From NCBI GenBank assembly GCA_023386265.1, contig JAEWKA010000006.1, positions 62,001 through 126,000 on the forward strand: a stretch of DNA of 64,000 nucleotides, given 5' to 3'. Positions 33,807 to 43,140 of this stretch are shown in pieces; within the stretch, counting starts at the first letter, position 1, and each line of letters opens with the position of its first letter. The notes beneath the pieces are model-generated. The model worked only from the letters and a program-made list of their open reading frames with translations. It was not told the origin of the DNA and did not search any database. The stretch is from Bacillota bacterium. Lineage in GTDB: Bacteria > Bacillota > Clostridia > Oscillospirales > Oscillospiraceae. Both the position numbers and the translations under genes were made by a program.

Positions 33807-34385
33807 ATGAGCATACTGGAAGAATTCAACAAGGTTTCTAAGCTCCTTTCAAGATATCAGCTCTGGCACTACAGAAAATTCGGACCTTCTGGCGATCCTC
33901 ACAGGGGGCAGGGGCGCGTGCTTGCGATACTTAAACTTCAGCCGGAGATCAGTCAGAAGGATCTCGGCTATCTTCTGGATATGCGCAACCAGTCCTTGGG
34001 AGAGCTGCTTGGAAAGCTTGAGAAATCGGGTGCAATCACTCGTGAGTCCTCGGAAGAGGACCGTCGAAGCATGAATATAAAACTGACCGAATACGGGGCA
34101 AAACTCGCAGGTCAAGGCGGCAGAAAGCCGGATGATATCGGAAGAGTTTTTGACTGTCTGAGTGCGGAGGAGCAGAATAAACTCCACGAAATACTTACCC
34201 ATCTCGCCGCTGAGCTTGAAATGCTGCTCGGTCCGGACGAGGAAACGGATAATGAAAAAGCCAGTGATAAAAGCGGAAGCCATCGTCATAAAAATGAAAA
34301 CGAGAAGTCCCGCAGGAAGCCGTCCTCCAGGGATTCTCACGAGAGCGAAAGGCTTCAGAGTGATAAACAAAAGGAAGGAGCCTAG
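33807..34385 (+). CDS. MarR family transcriptional regulator
   Basis: 192 aa: a winged HTH domain (about 10-140) with GQGRVLAILKLQPEISQKDLGYLLDMRNQSLGELLGKLEKSGAI and the wing EDRRSMNIKLTEYG. It is followed by a 50-residue low-complexity tail rich in Lys, Arg, Glu, Asp, Ser and His. ATG 33807 has GGAGG about 8 nt upstream. It is likely to be autoregulated through the tandem repeat at 33732-33770 and may also control the efflux genes downstream. Confidence 0.92.
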   Translation: MSILEEFNKVSKLLSRYQLWHYRKFGPSGDPHRGQGRVLAILKLQPEISQKDLGYLLDMRNQSLGELLGKLEKSGAITRESSEEDRRSMNIKLTEYGAKLAGQGGRKPDDIGRVFDCLSAEEQNKLHEILTHLAAELEMLLGPDEETDNEKASDKSGSHRHKNENEKSRRKPSSRDSHESERLQSDKQKEGA

Positions 34386-34387
34386 TA

Positions 34388-34765
34388 ATGAAAAACACTT
34401 CGAAAATTTGCAATTTGTTTGTTCCGAAAGAAATCATAAACCATCTTTGGAACATCGTTGATCTATACGGAGAAAACGACTATATCTTCGTGCTGATCTC
34501 AAGGCGGCTGGGCGATGCTGAAATTCAGGACATTAGAATAGATATCGACCATTTTTCGTTTCACCACACGGTTCTAGGCTTCAAGCCGGTCGACTTCACG
34601 GTCAAAGTATGCAGGAAGGGTGAAGACCTTGTCATGTCGCTTTCTCCCTCGGAGAAGGCGCTGTATGAGATTAACAAATGGAAAAGGCTCAAAGACGCCC
34701 TAAGCTTTCGGAGAAAAAAAGTCGAGGAAATTCCCCGTCGTCTAATTTTGCGCAAGGCCGGTTAG
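34388..34765 (+). CDS. Hypothetical protein next to MarR
   Basis: 125-aa protein of mixed alpha/beta character with a basic C-terminal third (KWKRLKDALSFRRKKVEEIPRR). It starts 2 nt after the marR stop with AAGGAG upstream, so it is cotranscribed. No family recognised. A strong hairpin follows. Confidence 0.65.
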   Translation: MKNTSKICNLFVPKEIINHLWNIVDLYGENDYIFVLISRRLGDAEIQDIRIDIDHFSFHHTVLGFKPVDFTVKVCRKGEDLVMSLSPSEKALYEINKWKRLKDALSFRRKKVEEIPRRLILRKAG

Positions 34766-34780
34766 GGCAATTTCAGTCTG

Positions 34781-34833
34781 ACATATAGAAAAGGGAGGCA
34801 AAACGATTTGTTTTGCCTCCCTTTTCTATATGT
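34781..34833. terminator. Very long perfect hairpin terminator
   Basis: A 24-bp perfect stem (34781-34804 with 34810-34833) and a 5-nt loop GATTT. The outer part is AT-rich and the inner part contains GGGAGGC/GCCTCCC. It ends the marR unit; its symmetry could allow bidirectional function. Confidence 0.85.
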
Positions 34834-35153
34834 CCAAATATTGGACACTGTTATTTATATGGAAGTAAAGAGCTATCTGATGTATAATATCGGAAATGAA
34901 AGCTTTTCTAAGCTTTGGCAAAATAGCAGAGAAGTGCAAAACACGGCAGTGATAATTTTTAAGTTGATTTTAGGTATGCCTTACAATAATGTAAGTTGCT
35001 TATTTGTATGTGAAAGAGGTATTATGGACAAGGCCCTCCTATTGAGATGGTTTTGTCCATCTGTTTCCAAATTATTCTTATCGCGTTAACAAGCTGTTCA
35101 AATTTATTCAATATTGTGTGTAGAGATATTATGCCTTTTGGAGAAGTGTTTAT
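34834..35153 (+). other. 320-nt gene-free stretch upstream of efflux adaptor
   Basis: No convincing gene. Small inverted repeats are present, the clearest being ATGGACAA (35024-35031) with TTGTCCAT (35053-35060). It probably holds the promoter of the adaptor-ABC-SLH operon, but I could not settle on one promoter. Confidence 0.4.
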
Positions 35154-36917
35154 ATGAAGGAACTTAAAGTAAAACTGTTCAGTAGAAAATCTAAAAATGA
35201 AGTCTCTGATGCCATTTCAGATACTGCAACCGCAGTAAAGAAGAAAAAGGCAAGAAAACGGACGATTATAATAATTGTAATCGCCGCAATAATGATTCTG
35301 TTTTATTTAGGCTTCAGATCATGCGGCTCGGCAGCGGTCGGCAACGCCGGCACAATGAATACATATTCCGCCGCCCAGGTCGAAAAACAGGACATTACTG
35401 TCAAGCTGAGCGGAAGTGGAACGCTCCAACCGGCGGATTCCTATGAAGTCACCTCCCTCACGGCAGGAGAAATACTGAGTGCCGATTTCAAAGAGGGTGA
35501 CATCGTCGAAAAAGGCGCCATTCTTTATCAAATCGACACAAAAGACGCTGAAACCAGTATCAAGAGCGCCGAGCTAAGTCTTCAGAGAAGCCAGCTGAGC
35601 TATAACAACATCCTCAAAACCATTGCAAATCTCAGCGTAAAGGCTCCTGCCGCAGGCACAATTACCGAGATTAACGTAAAAGTCGGTGACACGGTGCAGA
35701 CGGGATCGAAAATTGGCACAGTCCGCAACAGCACCTCCGTGACTCTACGCGTTCCTTTCAATTCCGCTGACGTTGAGTCCTTCTATGTGGGCCAATCGGC
35801 CTCAGTCACGCTTGACAGCACCTTTGAAACTCTGAGTGGTACAGTTACGAAGATTAGCAATACCGAGCAGGTTCTGACGGGCAATATGCTTGTAAAATAC
35901 GTGACAATAGAAGTGACGAATCCCGGCGGTATTACGGATTCGACCACGGCTACTGCAACTATTGACGGACTTGCCTGCAACAGCAGTGCCACTTTTGACT
36001 ATATTAGTTCCGAAACGATTACCGCAAAAGCTTCCGGCACTGTGGCCTCCATCATTGCGGGCGAGGGCGATCATGTTGAAAAGAACGGCGTTGTTGTAAA
36101 CCTCACAAGCGACGACATTGACGAGAACGTGGCAAGTGCCAAGCTTTCTCTCGAGGATGCGCAGAACAATCTTGAAAACAAGCAGGAAGCGCTTGAGGAC
36201 TATACTATCAAATCTCCGATTGCTGGAACAATAATTACCAAAACCTATAAGGCCGGCGACAAGCTGGATTCAACCTCAGCCAAGACCGCGCTTTGCAAAA
36301 TATATGATCTTTCCTATCTGACTATGGAGCTAAGCGTCGATGAGCTTGACATCAGCAAAGTCAGCGTCGGCCAGGAGGTCTCCATTACGGCGGACGCGGT
36401 CGAGGGCAAGACCTTTAAGGGTGAAGTGACTAAGGTCAATATCAGCGGCACGACGACAAACGGTGTTACAGCATACCCTGTTACCGTAAAGATCACCGAT
36501 ACGAACGGTCTCCTGCCCGGCATGAATGTTACAGCGGAAATCGTTGTTAAGTCTGTCAAAAACGTTTTGGCCGTTCCTGTCGACGCAATATCGCGCGGTA
36601 ATAAAATTCTCGTTTGCAAAGATACTTCAAAGCTAAAAACAGCAGCCGGAGAAATGCTTGTAACGGATAAATCTGGAGTTCCCGTGGGCTTTGAATATGC
36701 TGAGGTCACGCTTGGCGTCAACAATGATGAATATATCGAAATAACCGGCGGTCTCAATGAAGGCGATACCATAGCGGTTGTTCATGTAATCGACACAACA
36801 AGCGATATGTATCAGCAGATGGGTCAAAGCCAGCAAGCCGAGGGCCCTCCTGAAGGAGGCGGCGACCGAGGCGGCAGTCAAACTTCAACGACAACAACGA
36901 CAAGGTCGGGAGGCTGA
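35154..36917 (+). CDS. Efflux adaptor, MacA/HlyD-like periplasmic adaptor family
   Basis: 587-aa membrane-anchored adaptor. A basic N terminus is followed by one membrane helix (about 41-60), then a biotinyl-lipoyl-like domain with GSGTLQPADSYEVTSLTAGEI, a coiled-coil hairpin split across the sequence, a second lipoyl-like half (KSPIAGTIITKTYKAGD) and beta-barrel domains. It appears duplicated compared with MacA of about 370 aa: two lipoyl/barrel units are visible. The C-terminal tail is Gly/Gln/Thr-rich. It lies directly before a MacB-type ATPase and permease. Confidence 0.88.
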   Translation: MKELKVKLFSRKSKNEVSDAISDTATAVKKKKARKRTIIIIVIAAIMILFYLGFRSCGSAAVGNAGTMNTYSAAQVEKQDITVKLSGSGTLQPADSYEVTSLTAGEILSADFKEGDIVEKGAILYQIDTKDAETSIKSAELSLQRSQLSYNNILKTIANLSVKAPAAGTITEINVKVGDTVQTGSKIGTVRNSTSVTLRVPFNSADVESFYVGQSASVTLDSTFETLSGTVTKISNTEQVLTGNMLVKYVTIEVTNPGGITDSTTATATIDGLACNSSATFDYISSETITAKASGTVASIIAGEGDHVEKNGVVVNLTSDDIDENVASAKLSLEDAQNNLENKQEALEDYTIKSPIAGTIITKTYKAGDKLDSTSAKTALCKIYDLSYLTMELSVDELDISKVSVGQEVSITADAVEGKTFKGEVTKVNISGTTTNGVTAYPVTVKITDTNGLLPGMNVTAEIVVKSVKNVLAVPVDAISRGNKILVCKDTSKLKTAAGEMLVTDKSGVPVGFEYAEVTLGVNNDEYIEITGGLNEGDTIAVVHVIDTTSDMYQQMGQSQQAEGPPEGGGDRGGSQTSTTTTTRSGG

Positions 36918-36922
36918 GCACA

Positions 36923-37657
36923 ATGACACCTCTCATCGAATTCAAGGATGTTTATAAAATCTACACCATGGGCGACAACGTCGTCCGCGCCGTGGACGGT
37001 GTCTGCATACAGATTGAAAAAGGCGAGTTCGTCGCGATAGTCGGTCAATCCGGCTCCGGCAAATCCACCTGCATGAACATCATTGGTTGTTTGGACGTTC
37101 CGACTCAGGGGCAGTACATACTTGGCGGAAAAGATGTCGGCAAGCTGAACGACAACAAGCTCGCCGAAATACGCAACAAAATGCTCGGTTTTATATTCCA
37201 GCAGTATAACCTTCTCCCTAAGCTCACGGTTCTCGAAAATGTCGAAGTATCCCTGCTCTACGGCAACGTCCCGAAGGGAGAGCGGATTGAGCGTGCGAAA
37301 AAGGCGCTTGCTCGTGTCGGACTAACCGATAAGCTTGCCAATACGCCGTCACAGCTCTCAGGCGGCCAGCAGCAGCGTGTTTCCATCGCGAGGGCGCTCG
37401 CGGGAAATCCCTCCGTCATTCTGGCGGACGAGCCTACCGGCGCACTGGATTCAAAAACCGGCCGTGACGTGCTGGCACTGCTGCTGGAACTCAACCGCGA
37501 GGGAAACACGATAGTCCTTATTACTCACGACAACTCAATAGCGAGCACCGCGCCGCGTATTATTCGTCTTGCGGATGGCAAGGTAGTTTATGACGGGCCA
37601 AGCAACGTCAAAGGCGCTATTGTTCAGGCGGAAGAAGAGGAGGCTGTATCGCAGTGA
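36923..37657 (+). CDS. MacB/LolD-type ABC transporter ATP-binding protein
   Basis: 244-aa ATPase: Walker A GQSGSGKST (about 40-48), signature LSGGQQQRVSIARALAG, Walker B VILADEPTGALDSKTG and switch region LITHD. In Firmicutes these ATPases pair with FtsX-like permeases for export of peptides or antibiotics. It starts 5 nt after the adaptor gene and overlaps the permease start (GTGA). Confidence 0.94.
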   Translation: MTPLIEFKDVYKIYTMGDNVVRAVDGVCIQIEKGEFVAIVGQSGSGKSTCMNIIGCLDVPTQGQYILGGKDVGKLNDNKLAEIRNKMLGFIFQQYNLLPKLTVLENVEVSLLYGNVPKGERIERAKKALARVGLTDKLANTPSQLSGGQQQRVSIARALAGNPSVILADEPTGALDSKTGRDVLALLLELNREGNTIVLITHDNSIASTAPRIIRLADGKVVYDGPSNVKGAIVQAEEEEAVSQ

Positions 37658-38847
37658 AATTTTTTCAGTCTTTCAAGCTCGCCCTTCAGAGCATAACAAA
37701 AAGCAAAATGCGGGCCTTCCTTACCATGCTGGGCATCATCATTGGAGTCGGCGCTGTGACGGTCATTGTGGGTCTGGGCAACGGAATGGAAAACTATATA
37801 ACCGCTAGCTTTGAAAGCATGGGCACAAATCTCATCAACGTCAACATTCAGAGCAGAGGCGCCTCAAGAACCGTTGCTGTTGATGATATGTACGCTCTTG
37901 TTGATGCAAATCCAGAGCTTCTCTCCTATGTTTCGCCAATGGTCGGTATAAGCGGAACCGTCAAGATTGGAAACGAGAATATCAAAACCACCTCTGTTTC
38001 CGGAGTAAGCGAGGACTATGTTAGTATCTCAAGTTCCGAATTGACAGACGGAAGATTCATTCAGTATGTCGATGTACTTAGGCGCCAACCGGTCTGCGTG
38101 GTCGGAAGCTATATATCAAAAACCTACTATTCAGGCAACGCTGTCGGCGAAACTCTAAAGGTTAGTGGATCAGCTTTTACCATTGTGGGGGTATTAAAAG
38201 AAGACGCCAAAAGCGAGAAGGGCAGCTCTGACGATATTATTTACATACCCTATACGCTCGCCGCGAAAATGAGCTGGACGGGTACCATTTCGAGCTTTGT
38301 CTTCAGCGGCGCCGATCCGGAAACCATTGATAAGTCAGTCACCACCATCAAAGAATCACTTTATAAGGTCTATAAAAGCTACGACTATTTCAGCGTCGTG
38401 AGTATGTCCGAAATGCTGGATAGTTTTATGACCGTAGTAAATGTTATGGTAATCGTGCTTGGCGCTATTGCGGCTATCTCCCTTTTTGTCGGCGGCATTG
38501 GAATCATGAATATTATGTTGGTCTCAGTCACGGAGCGCACCAGAGAGATCGGCATACGCAAATCACTCGGCGCAAAGCAGAAGGACATTTTAGGACAGTT
38601 CGTTATTGAGGCTGCAACAACTAGCGCTCTTGGCGGGATTCTCGGAATCATATTCGGTTCTCTGCTCTGCACAGTCGGTACGAGCATTATAACGGCTATG
38701 GTGCAGGAAAATATAACCGTAGCTCCATCTTTCGCCTCTGTGCTGGGTGCGTTTTCCGTTTCGGTCGCAATCGGCATTATCTTCGGCTACCTGCCGGCAA
38801 GAAAAGCGGCTAAGCTCAACCCCATCGACGCATTGCGCTATGATTAA
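37654..38847 (+). CDS. MacB-like ABC transporter permease (FtsX domain)
   Basis: 397-aa permease starting at GTG 37654, inside the ATPase stop. Topology is of the MacB type: one N-terminal helix, a large extracytoplasmic domain (about 50-255) and three C-terminal helices with the FtsX signature FVGGIGIMNIMLVSVTERTREIGIRKSLG. Such mechanotransmission permeases do not import; they drive extracytoplasmic work through the adaptor. Confidence 0.94.
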   Translation: MKFFQSFKLALQSITKSKMRAFLTMLGIIIGVGAVTVIVGLGNGMENYITASFESMGTNLINVNIQSRGASRTVAVDDMYALVDANPELLSYVSPMVGISGTVKIGNENIKTTSVSGVSEDYVSISSSELTDGRFIQYVDVLRRQPVCVVGSYISKTYYSGNAVGETLKVSGSAFTIVGVLKEDAKSEKGSSDDIIYIPYTLAAKMSWTGTISSFVFSGADPETIDKSVTTIKESLYKVYKSYDYFSVVSMSEMLDSFMTVVNVMVIVLGAIAAISLFVGGIGIMNIMLVSVTERTREIGIRKSLGAKQKDILGQFVIEAATTSALGGILGIIFGSLLCTVGTSIITAMVQENITVAPSFASVLGAFSVSVAIGIIFGYLPARKAAKLNPIDALRYD

Positions 38848-38862
38848 CTGGAGGACCATATA

Positions 38863-40725
38863 ATGAAAAAAATAATTTCCCTGATGTTTGCGATTTGTCT
38901 TACGCTTGCTCTGACCGCGGGCCCTGCCTATGCCTCATCTTCCAGCCTGTCGTCAGCGCAGCAGACAGTACAGGCTCTTGGCATAATTACGGGTGATGAA
39001 AACGGCAATCTTAACCTTTCAGGCAACGTCACAAGGGCGCAGTTTGCAAAAATGATGATTGCCGCCTCGAACTATAAGGATTCCATCAGCTCGACCGCAA
39101 AATCGTCACCCTTTAAGGATGTGAGATACACTCACTGGGCGGCTTCCTATGTTCAGGCGGCAGTCAGTGCCGGCTGGATAACAGGCTATACGGACGGAAC
39201 CTTCAGACCTGATAATTACGTCAAGCTCGAAGAGGCCGTTTCCGCAGTCCTTAAAATGCTCGGCTACACGTCCTCCTCTGATTTCACAGGCTCCTTCCCA
39301 GAGGCGCAGCTCGCAAAATATAACGCACTCGGTCTGAATGAAAGCATTACCAAGGCTCAGGGACAAACCCTATCACGTCAAGACTGCATGTATCTCTTCT
39401 ATAACCTGCTCGGCACCAAGAACAAAAGCGGGGCTTACTACGCGACGACTCTGGGCTATTCCGTAAATAGCTCCGGCGAGGTCGATTATTCCGCTCTTGT
39501 AATGGCAAACATGAAGGGACCTTTCATCGTGGAGGATGCCTCGTGGAGCTCTTCCCTGCCCTTTACCTCAGGTTCGGTAACGGTTTATAGAAACGGCTCT
39601 GTCTCCAGCATTTCAGCCGTTTCCAACTATGATGTGTACTACTATAATACCGGAATGAAATCCGTCTGGGTCTACAGTAACCATGTGACCGGAGCGTATA
39701 CTGCCGCTTCTCCCAGCACCGCAGCCCCCTCCACCGTTACTGTGGCGGGTAGGAGCTACTCTGTTTCGACTGCCTCCGCGAGCTACGCGCTCTCAGACGT
39801 CGGTTCATACGGAATCGGTGATACGGTGACACTCCTTCTCGGCATGAACGGAGACGTTGTAGGCGTCGCTGCCTCGAGCGCGACAAACTCCACGAAATGT
39901 GGCATTGTGACCTCCACCGGAACGAAGACCTATACCGATAGCTCCGGAAACACTTATTCGGGAAGCATCGTCACCGTCGCATGCACTGACGGTAATTCCT
40001 ATCAGTACGAGTACACCGGCACCTCTCTCAAAGAGGGTGACCTTGTCAAGGTTAGCTTTTCGAACGGCAAATCGTCAGTTAATCTGATAAGCATCAGCTC
40101 AATCAGCGGAACAGTCAATTCGGCTGCCACGGCCTTAGGCTCCTATGCCTTTGCGTCCGACGTCCAGATCATGGACATAACCGCTAACGGTTCGTACTGC
40201 ATCACCTATCCATCAAGGCTTGCGGGGCTCTATATCAACTCAAGTGACGTGAGATACTATGCGCTTGATTCCAGCGGAAACATCAGCGCCCTTATTCTGA
40301 GCGATGTAACCGGTGACGCCTACAGCTACGGCATACTTACGGAAGCGACCAACACCGAAGCCTCTATCGGCGTATCCGGCTCCTATAAGTTCATCGTCGA
40401 CGGCAGCTCCGCTTCCTATTCCAGCTCCTCAAAGTCTTTCGGAGCAACAACCGGACCGGTTCGGATTGAGCTTAGCGGAAACAGTATTTTAAGCATGACG
40501 AGTCTGACGCGCGTGACCTTTACTTCGCTCGGCTCCTCCTACGGTGCCGCGAGTGACGGAACTACCTACGCTCTGGGCAGTGGCGCGGATGTCTATCTCT
40601 ACTCGAACGGCACATATAATCTGACAAGCATCTCGGCCGTCAGCACCGGCAGCTATTCGCTTTACGGATATTACGATCAGTCCATGAGCTCCGGTGGGCG
40701 CATCCGTATCATCATCGCTTACTGA
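38863..40725 (+). CDS. SLH-domain surface protein
   Basis: 620-aa exported protein with a signal peptide (about 1-25, ending AYASS). Then come S-layer homology units (about 26-180; the clearest is FKDVRYTHWAASYVQAAVSAGWITGYTDGTFRPD). A long Ser/Thr/Tyr/Gly-rich beta region of about 430 residues has no recognised domain. SLH units bind pyruvylated wall polymers. It follows the MacB-like permease by 15 nt and is closed by a strong terminator, so it is very likely the last gene of the adaptor-ABC operon. Confidence 0.88.
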   Translation: MKKIISLMFAICLTLALTAGPAYASSSSLSSAQQTVQALGIITGDENGNLNLSGNVTRAQFAKMMIAASNYKDSISSTAKSSPFKDVRYTHWAASYVQAAVSAGWITGYTDGTFRPDNYVKLEEAVSAVLKMLGYTSSSDFTGSFPEAQLAKYNALGLNESITKAQGQTLSRQDCMYLFYNLLGTKNKSGAYYATTLGYSVNSSGEVDYSALVMANMKGPFIVEDASWSSSLPFTSGSVTVYRNGSVSSISAVSNYDVYYYNTGMKSVWVYSNHVTGAYTAASPSTAAPSTVTVAGRSYSVSTASASYALSDVGSYGIGDTVTLLLGMNGDVVGVAASSATNSTKCGIVTSTGTKTYTDSSGNTYSGSIVTVACTDGNSYQYEYTGTSLKEGDLVKVSFSNGKSSVNLISISSISGTVNSAATALGSYAFASDVQIMDITANGSYCITYPSRLAGLYINSSDVRYYALDSSGNISALILSDVTGDAYSYGILTEATNTEASIGVSGSYKFIVDGSSASYSSSSKSFGATTGPVRIELSGNSILSMTSLTRVTFTSLGSSYGAASDGTTYALGSGADVYLYSNGTYNLTSISAVSTGSYSLYGYYDQSMSSGGRIRIIIAY

Positions 40726-40744
40726 CAGGCTTCCTCCAAAACAG

Positions 40745-40793
40745 ATAAGAGAGCGGCGGGAAGGTTTTCTTCCTGCCGCTCTCTTATTATGTC
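40745..40793 (+). terminator. Terminator after SLH gene
   Basis: A 19-bp stem (40745-40763 with 40769-40787, one G-U pair) and a 5-nt loop, followed by TATTATG. It also separates the operon from the convergent corA-like gene. Confidence 0.88.
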
Positions 40794-41624
40794 TTAATAC
40801 CACTTTTTCCATTTAAAGATGACCATGCACCCGATGCATACGACCACGCTAAGAATTATTACAAAAGGATATCCGAAACTCCAACCAAATTCCGGCATCT
40901 GGAGATTCATGCCGTACCAGCCGACAATCAGTGTAAGCGGCAGGAAAATGGCTGTGATGACGGTAAATACTTTCATTGTCTGGTTCTGCTCGATATCAAT
41001 CTGAGCCTGATATGCCTCACGTACCTGAGTTATATATTCGCGGAGGTGCAGAACAGAATTTAAGAGGTAATCCGTTCGTTTATCGAGCGAGACAAACCTT
41101 TTCTGCAAGTCGTCGGAAAAGGCCTTGTTCGCGTTTTCGGTGAGATCCTCCGTTATTAGGGCGAGCTGTTCGTAGTAGCGTTTCATTTTGAGAAGCTCGC
41201 GGCGTATGCTTATTATCTTATCGGAATTATTGGAGTTTGATCTTTTTTCCTTTATGAGGCTATCCTCTAGGTCGGTGATACGATCCTCGTTCTTCTCGAG
41301 CTCGTACATATCGTTGGCCGTGAGCGAGGTAAAAAACATCAGCAGCTGTCTGCTCGGTTCAATTTTTTCGTCGATGTCGCTCATAAGCTCGATGCAGCGT
41401 CTGCTATCGGTTACTAAAACGAACTCCTTCGTCCCACAGTAGATACAGACTCTTTCGTCCCTCTGCGAAGGGTTTTTGATATCGCAGAAATGGAACTCAA
41501 TCAGAAATGCCCCATCGTCAAGCGTGAAGCATACGTGTCGGTTGGCAAGGAGCCGCGAGTAAATATCAAAGCCTACATATTCCAGCAGCTTTTCCATATT
41601 TTTTCTTTCAAGCATTTTGCGCAT
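40794..41624 (-). CDS. corA: CorA-like Mg2+ transporter family protein
   Basis: 276-aa CorA-superfamily protein: a cytoplasmic N-terminal domain and long helix (about 110-210) precede two C-terminal membrane helices, with the YGMN signature (GWYGMNLQMPEFG) at the end of the first. Family members transport Mg2+ or other divalent ions as pentamers. ATG 41624 is chosen for GGGAGG 8 nt upstream. The soluble domain contains a C-x-x-C (CIYCG) that is not usual in CorA. Confidence 0.88.
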   Translation of the reverse strand: MRKMLERKNMEKLLEYVGFDIYSRLLANRHVCFTLDDGAFLIEFHFCDIKNPSQRDERVCIYCGTKEFVLVTDSRRCIELMSDIDEKIEPSRQLLMFFTSLTANDMYELEKNEDRITDLEDSLIKEKRSNSNNSDKIISIRRELLKMKRYYEQLALITEDLTENANKAFSDDLQKRFVSLDKRTDYLLNSVLHLREYITQVREAYQAQIDIEQNQTMKVFTVITAIFLPLTLIVGWYGMNLQMPEFGWSFGYPFVIILSVVVCIGCMVIFKWKKWY

Positions 41625-41759
41625 GATGAAGCCTCCCAACTAGCCCCGCTGTGGAATTTAACAGTCCGCGAAGCCGGTTACTTGTCTCTGGCATTATAGC
41701 ACATATTGTCAAAATCAATCAAGCCGCTTGTAAAAGATGAATTTTCATACAGACGCAAC

Positions 41760-41788
41760 TTGTGTTTTTCCGACCGAAGTAATATAAT
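41760..41788 (+). promoter_or_regulatory. Promoter of LUD-domain gene
   Basis: TTGTGT (41760-41765), a 17-nt spacer and TATAAT (41783-41788), about 57 nt before ATG 41845. Confidence 0.6.
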
Positions 41789-41844
41789 CAGACGTAATAA
41801 GTATGATTCCCATGAGGGACCGGCTGCAAACAGGAGGAATTGAA

Positions 41845-42444
41845 ATGATAGAAGTGAACGAAACCATAAAAAACCTGAAATCCCGCGGCTTTGATGCAAG
41901 CTGTTTCAATAGCGGCAAAGAGGCTGTCGACTACCTTGCCTCACAGCTCAAGGGCGAAACCATCGGCTTCGGCGGCAGCATGACACTTGAAGCATTGGGT
42001 CTTTACGACCGTCTGATTGAGAACAACAAAGTGTTCTGGCATTGGAGAAACAAAGCCGAAGAAACATACAAAGAAGCGGCAAACGCCGAAGTTTACATAA
42101 CCAGCGCAAATGCCATTGCTCAAACGGGTGAGATAATTAACATCGACGGTTCTGGCAACAGGGTTGCAAGCACTCTGTACGGCAAAAGTAAGGTTTACAT
42201 AATTGCTGGAATAAACAAGCTCGCCGCGGATTATGACATGGCGCTTTGGCGGGCGCGAAACATTGCCTCCCCTCTCAACGCAAGGCGCCTAAATAAAAAC
42301 ACTCCCTGCGCCAAGGGTGAGCTTAAGTGCCACGACTGCAAAAGCTCCGACCGCATCTGCAAGGGTCTGGTTGTCCTCTGGAACAAGATGAACGGAACAG
42401 AAAAGGTCGAGGTCATCATCATTAACGAGGAGCTTGGCTATTAA
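41845..42444 (+). CDS. LUD domain protein (lactate utilisation LutC-like)
   Basis: 199-aa single-domain member of the LUD/DUF162 family. The stretch GFGGSMTLEALGLYDRL and the later INIDGSGNRVASTLYGKSKVYIIAGINKL are characteristic. A Cys cluster near the C terminus (CAKGELKCHDCKSSDRICKG) could bind a metal or iron-sulfur cluster. No lutA/lutB partners are adjacent, so a role in lactate oxidation is not supported. AGGAGG lies about 7 nt before ATG 41845. Confidence 0.85.
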   Translation: MIEVNETIKNLKSRGFDASCFNSGKEAVDYLASQLKGETIGFGGSMTLEALGLYDRLIENNKVFWHWRNKAEETYKEAANAEVYITSANAIAQTGEIINIDGSGNRVASTLYGKSKVYIIAGINKLAADYDMALWRARNIASPLNARRLNKNTPCAKGELKCHDCKSSDRICKGLVVLWNKMNGTEKVEVIIINEELGY

Positions 42445-42492
42445 AACTAGCCTGAGTAATTCCCAATCTATTATTTAGACTTAAGACATAAA

Positions 42493-42538
42493 AAGCGGGT
42501 ATCCCTCGACGAAGGTCGACGGGGTACCCGCTTATGTA
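42493..42538 (+). terminator. Terminator after LUD gene
   Basis: Stem 42493-42510 with 42515-42533 (AAGCGGGTATCCCTCGAC and near-complement, one bulge/mismatch) in front of a short T-rich stretch. It lies between convergent genes. Confidence 0.8.
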
Positions 42539-42583
42539 TTTTCTTTATAATACCAAGAACGTCTTTTTCGTTTACATTCAGGC

Positions 42584-43117
42584 TTAAAGAACGAACTTCT
42601 GATTATAGACTTCAATCGATTTCTTAATTGCCTCAATCGCGTCTTCGCGGTGCTTGACTTCTTCGACGCTTGTGGGCTTACCTTCCAGCATTTTATAAAC
42701 CGAGAAGAAATGCCTTATCTCCTCAAAAATGTGCTTGGGTAGTTCTTCGATGTCTCTATATGAGTTGTACATCGGATCAGCGTAGGGTATCGCAATGATC
42801 TTCTCATCGCTCCTATTGTTGTCGATCATCTTTATCATACCAATCGGGTAGCATCTCACAGTTACCAGCGGGTCGATCGCCTCACTGCAGAAAACAAGAA
42901 CGTCAAGCGGATCGTCGTCTTCCGCATAAGTGCGCGGGATGAATCCATAATTCGAGGGATAATGCGTTGAGGTATAAAGTACCCTATCGAGTATTAAAAG
43001 ACCAGTCTGCTTATCAAGCTCGTATTTTTTCTTGCTTCCCTTTTCAATCTCAATGACAGCAATAAAATCCTCGGGAGTTATTCTCTCCGGACCTATGTCA
43101 TGCCAGATATTGCTCAT
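42584..43117 (-). CDS. ppa: Inorganic pyrophosphatase (family I)
   Basis: 177-aa soluble pyrophosphatase. The family signature DDDPLDVLVF with three catalytic Asp lies near residue 70, and the GSKKKYELDKQTG start and YPSNYGFIPRTY segment are typical. It hydrolyses PPi to phosphate. ATG 43117 is chosen for AGGAGA about 7 nt upstream. It lies at the end of a minus-strand phosphate set (Pit, PhoU-like, Ppa). Confidence 0.94.
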   Translation of the reverse strand: MSNIWHDIGPERITPEDFIAVIEIEKGSKKKYELDKQTGLLILDRVLYTSTHYPSNYGFIPRTYAEDDDPLDVLVFCSEAIDPLVTVRCYPIGMIKMIDNNRSDEKIIAIPYADPMYNSYRDIEELPKHIFEEIRHFFSVYKMLEGKPTSVEEVKHREDAIEAIKKSIEVYNQKFVL

Positions 43118-43140
43118 TTTATTCTCCTGTCTGATTCTGA

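Noticed and set aside
33849..34455. Large minus-strand frames (173 and 86 codons) opposite marR
   Set aside because: Shadow of the Lys/Glu/Arg-rich MarR tail; no start signals and no recognisable domain.
39540..40725. Internal repetitiveness of the SLH gene
   Set aside because: Reflects Ser/Gly/Thr/Tyr-rich protein composition; no regular repeat length could be seen.
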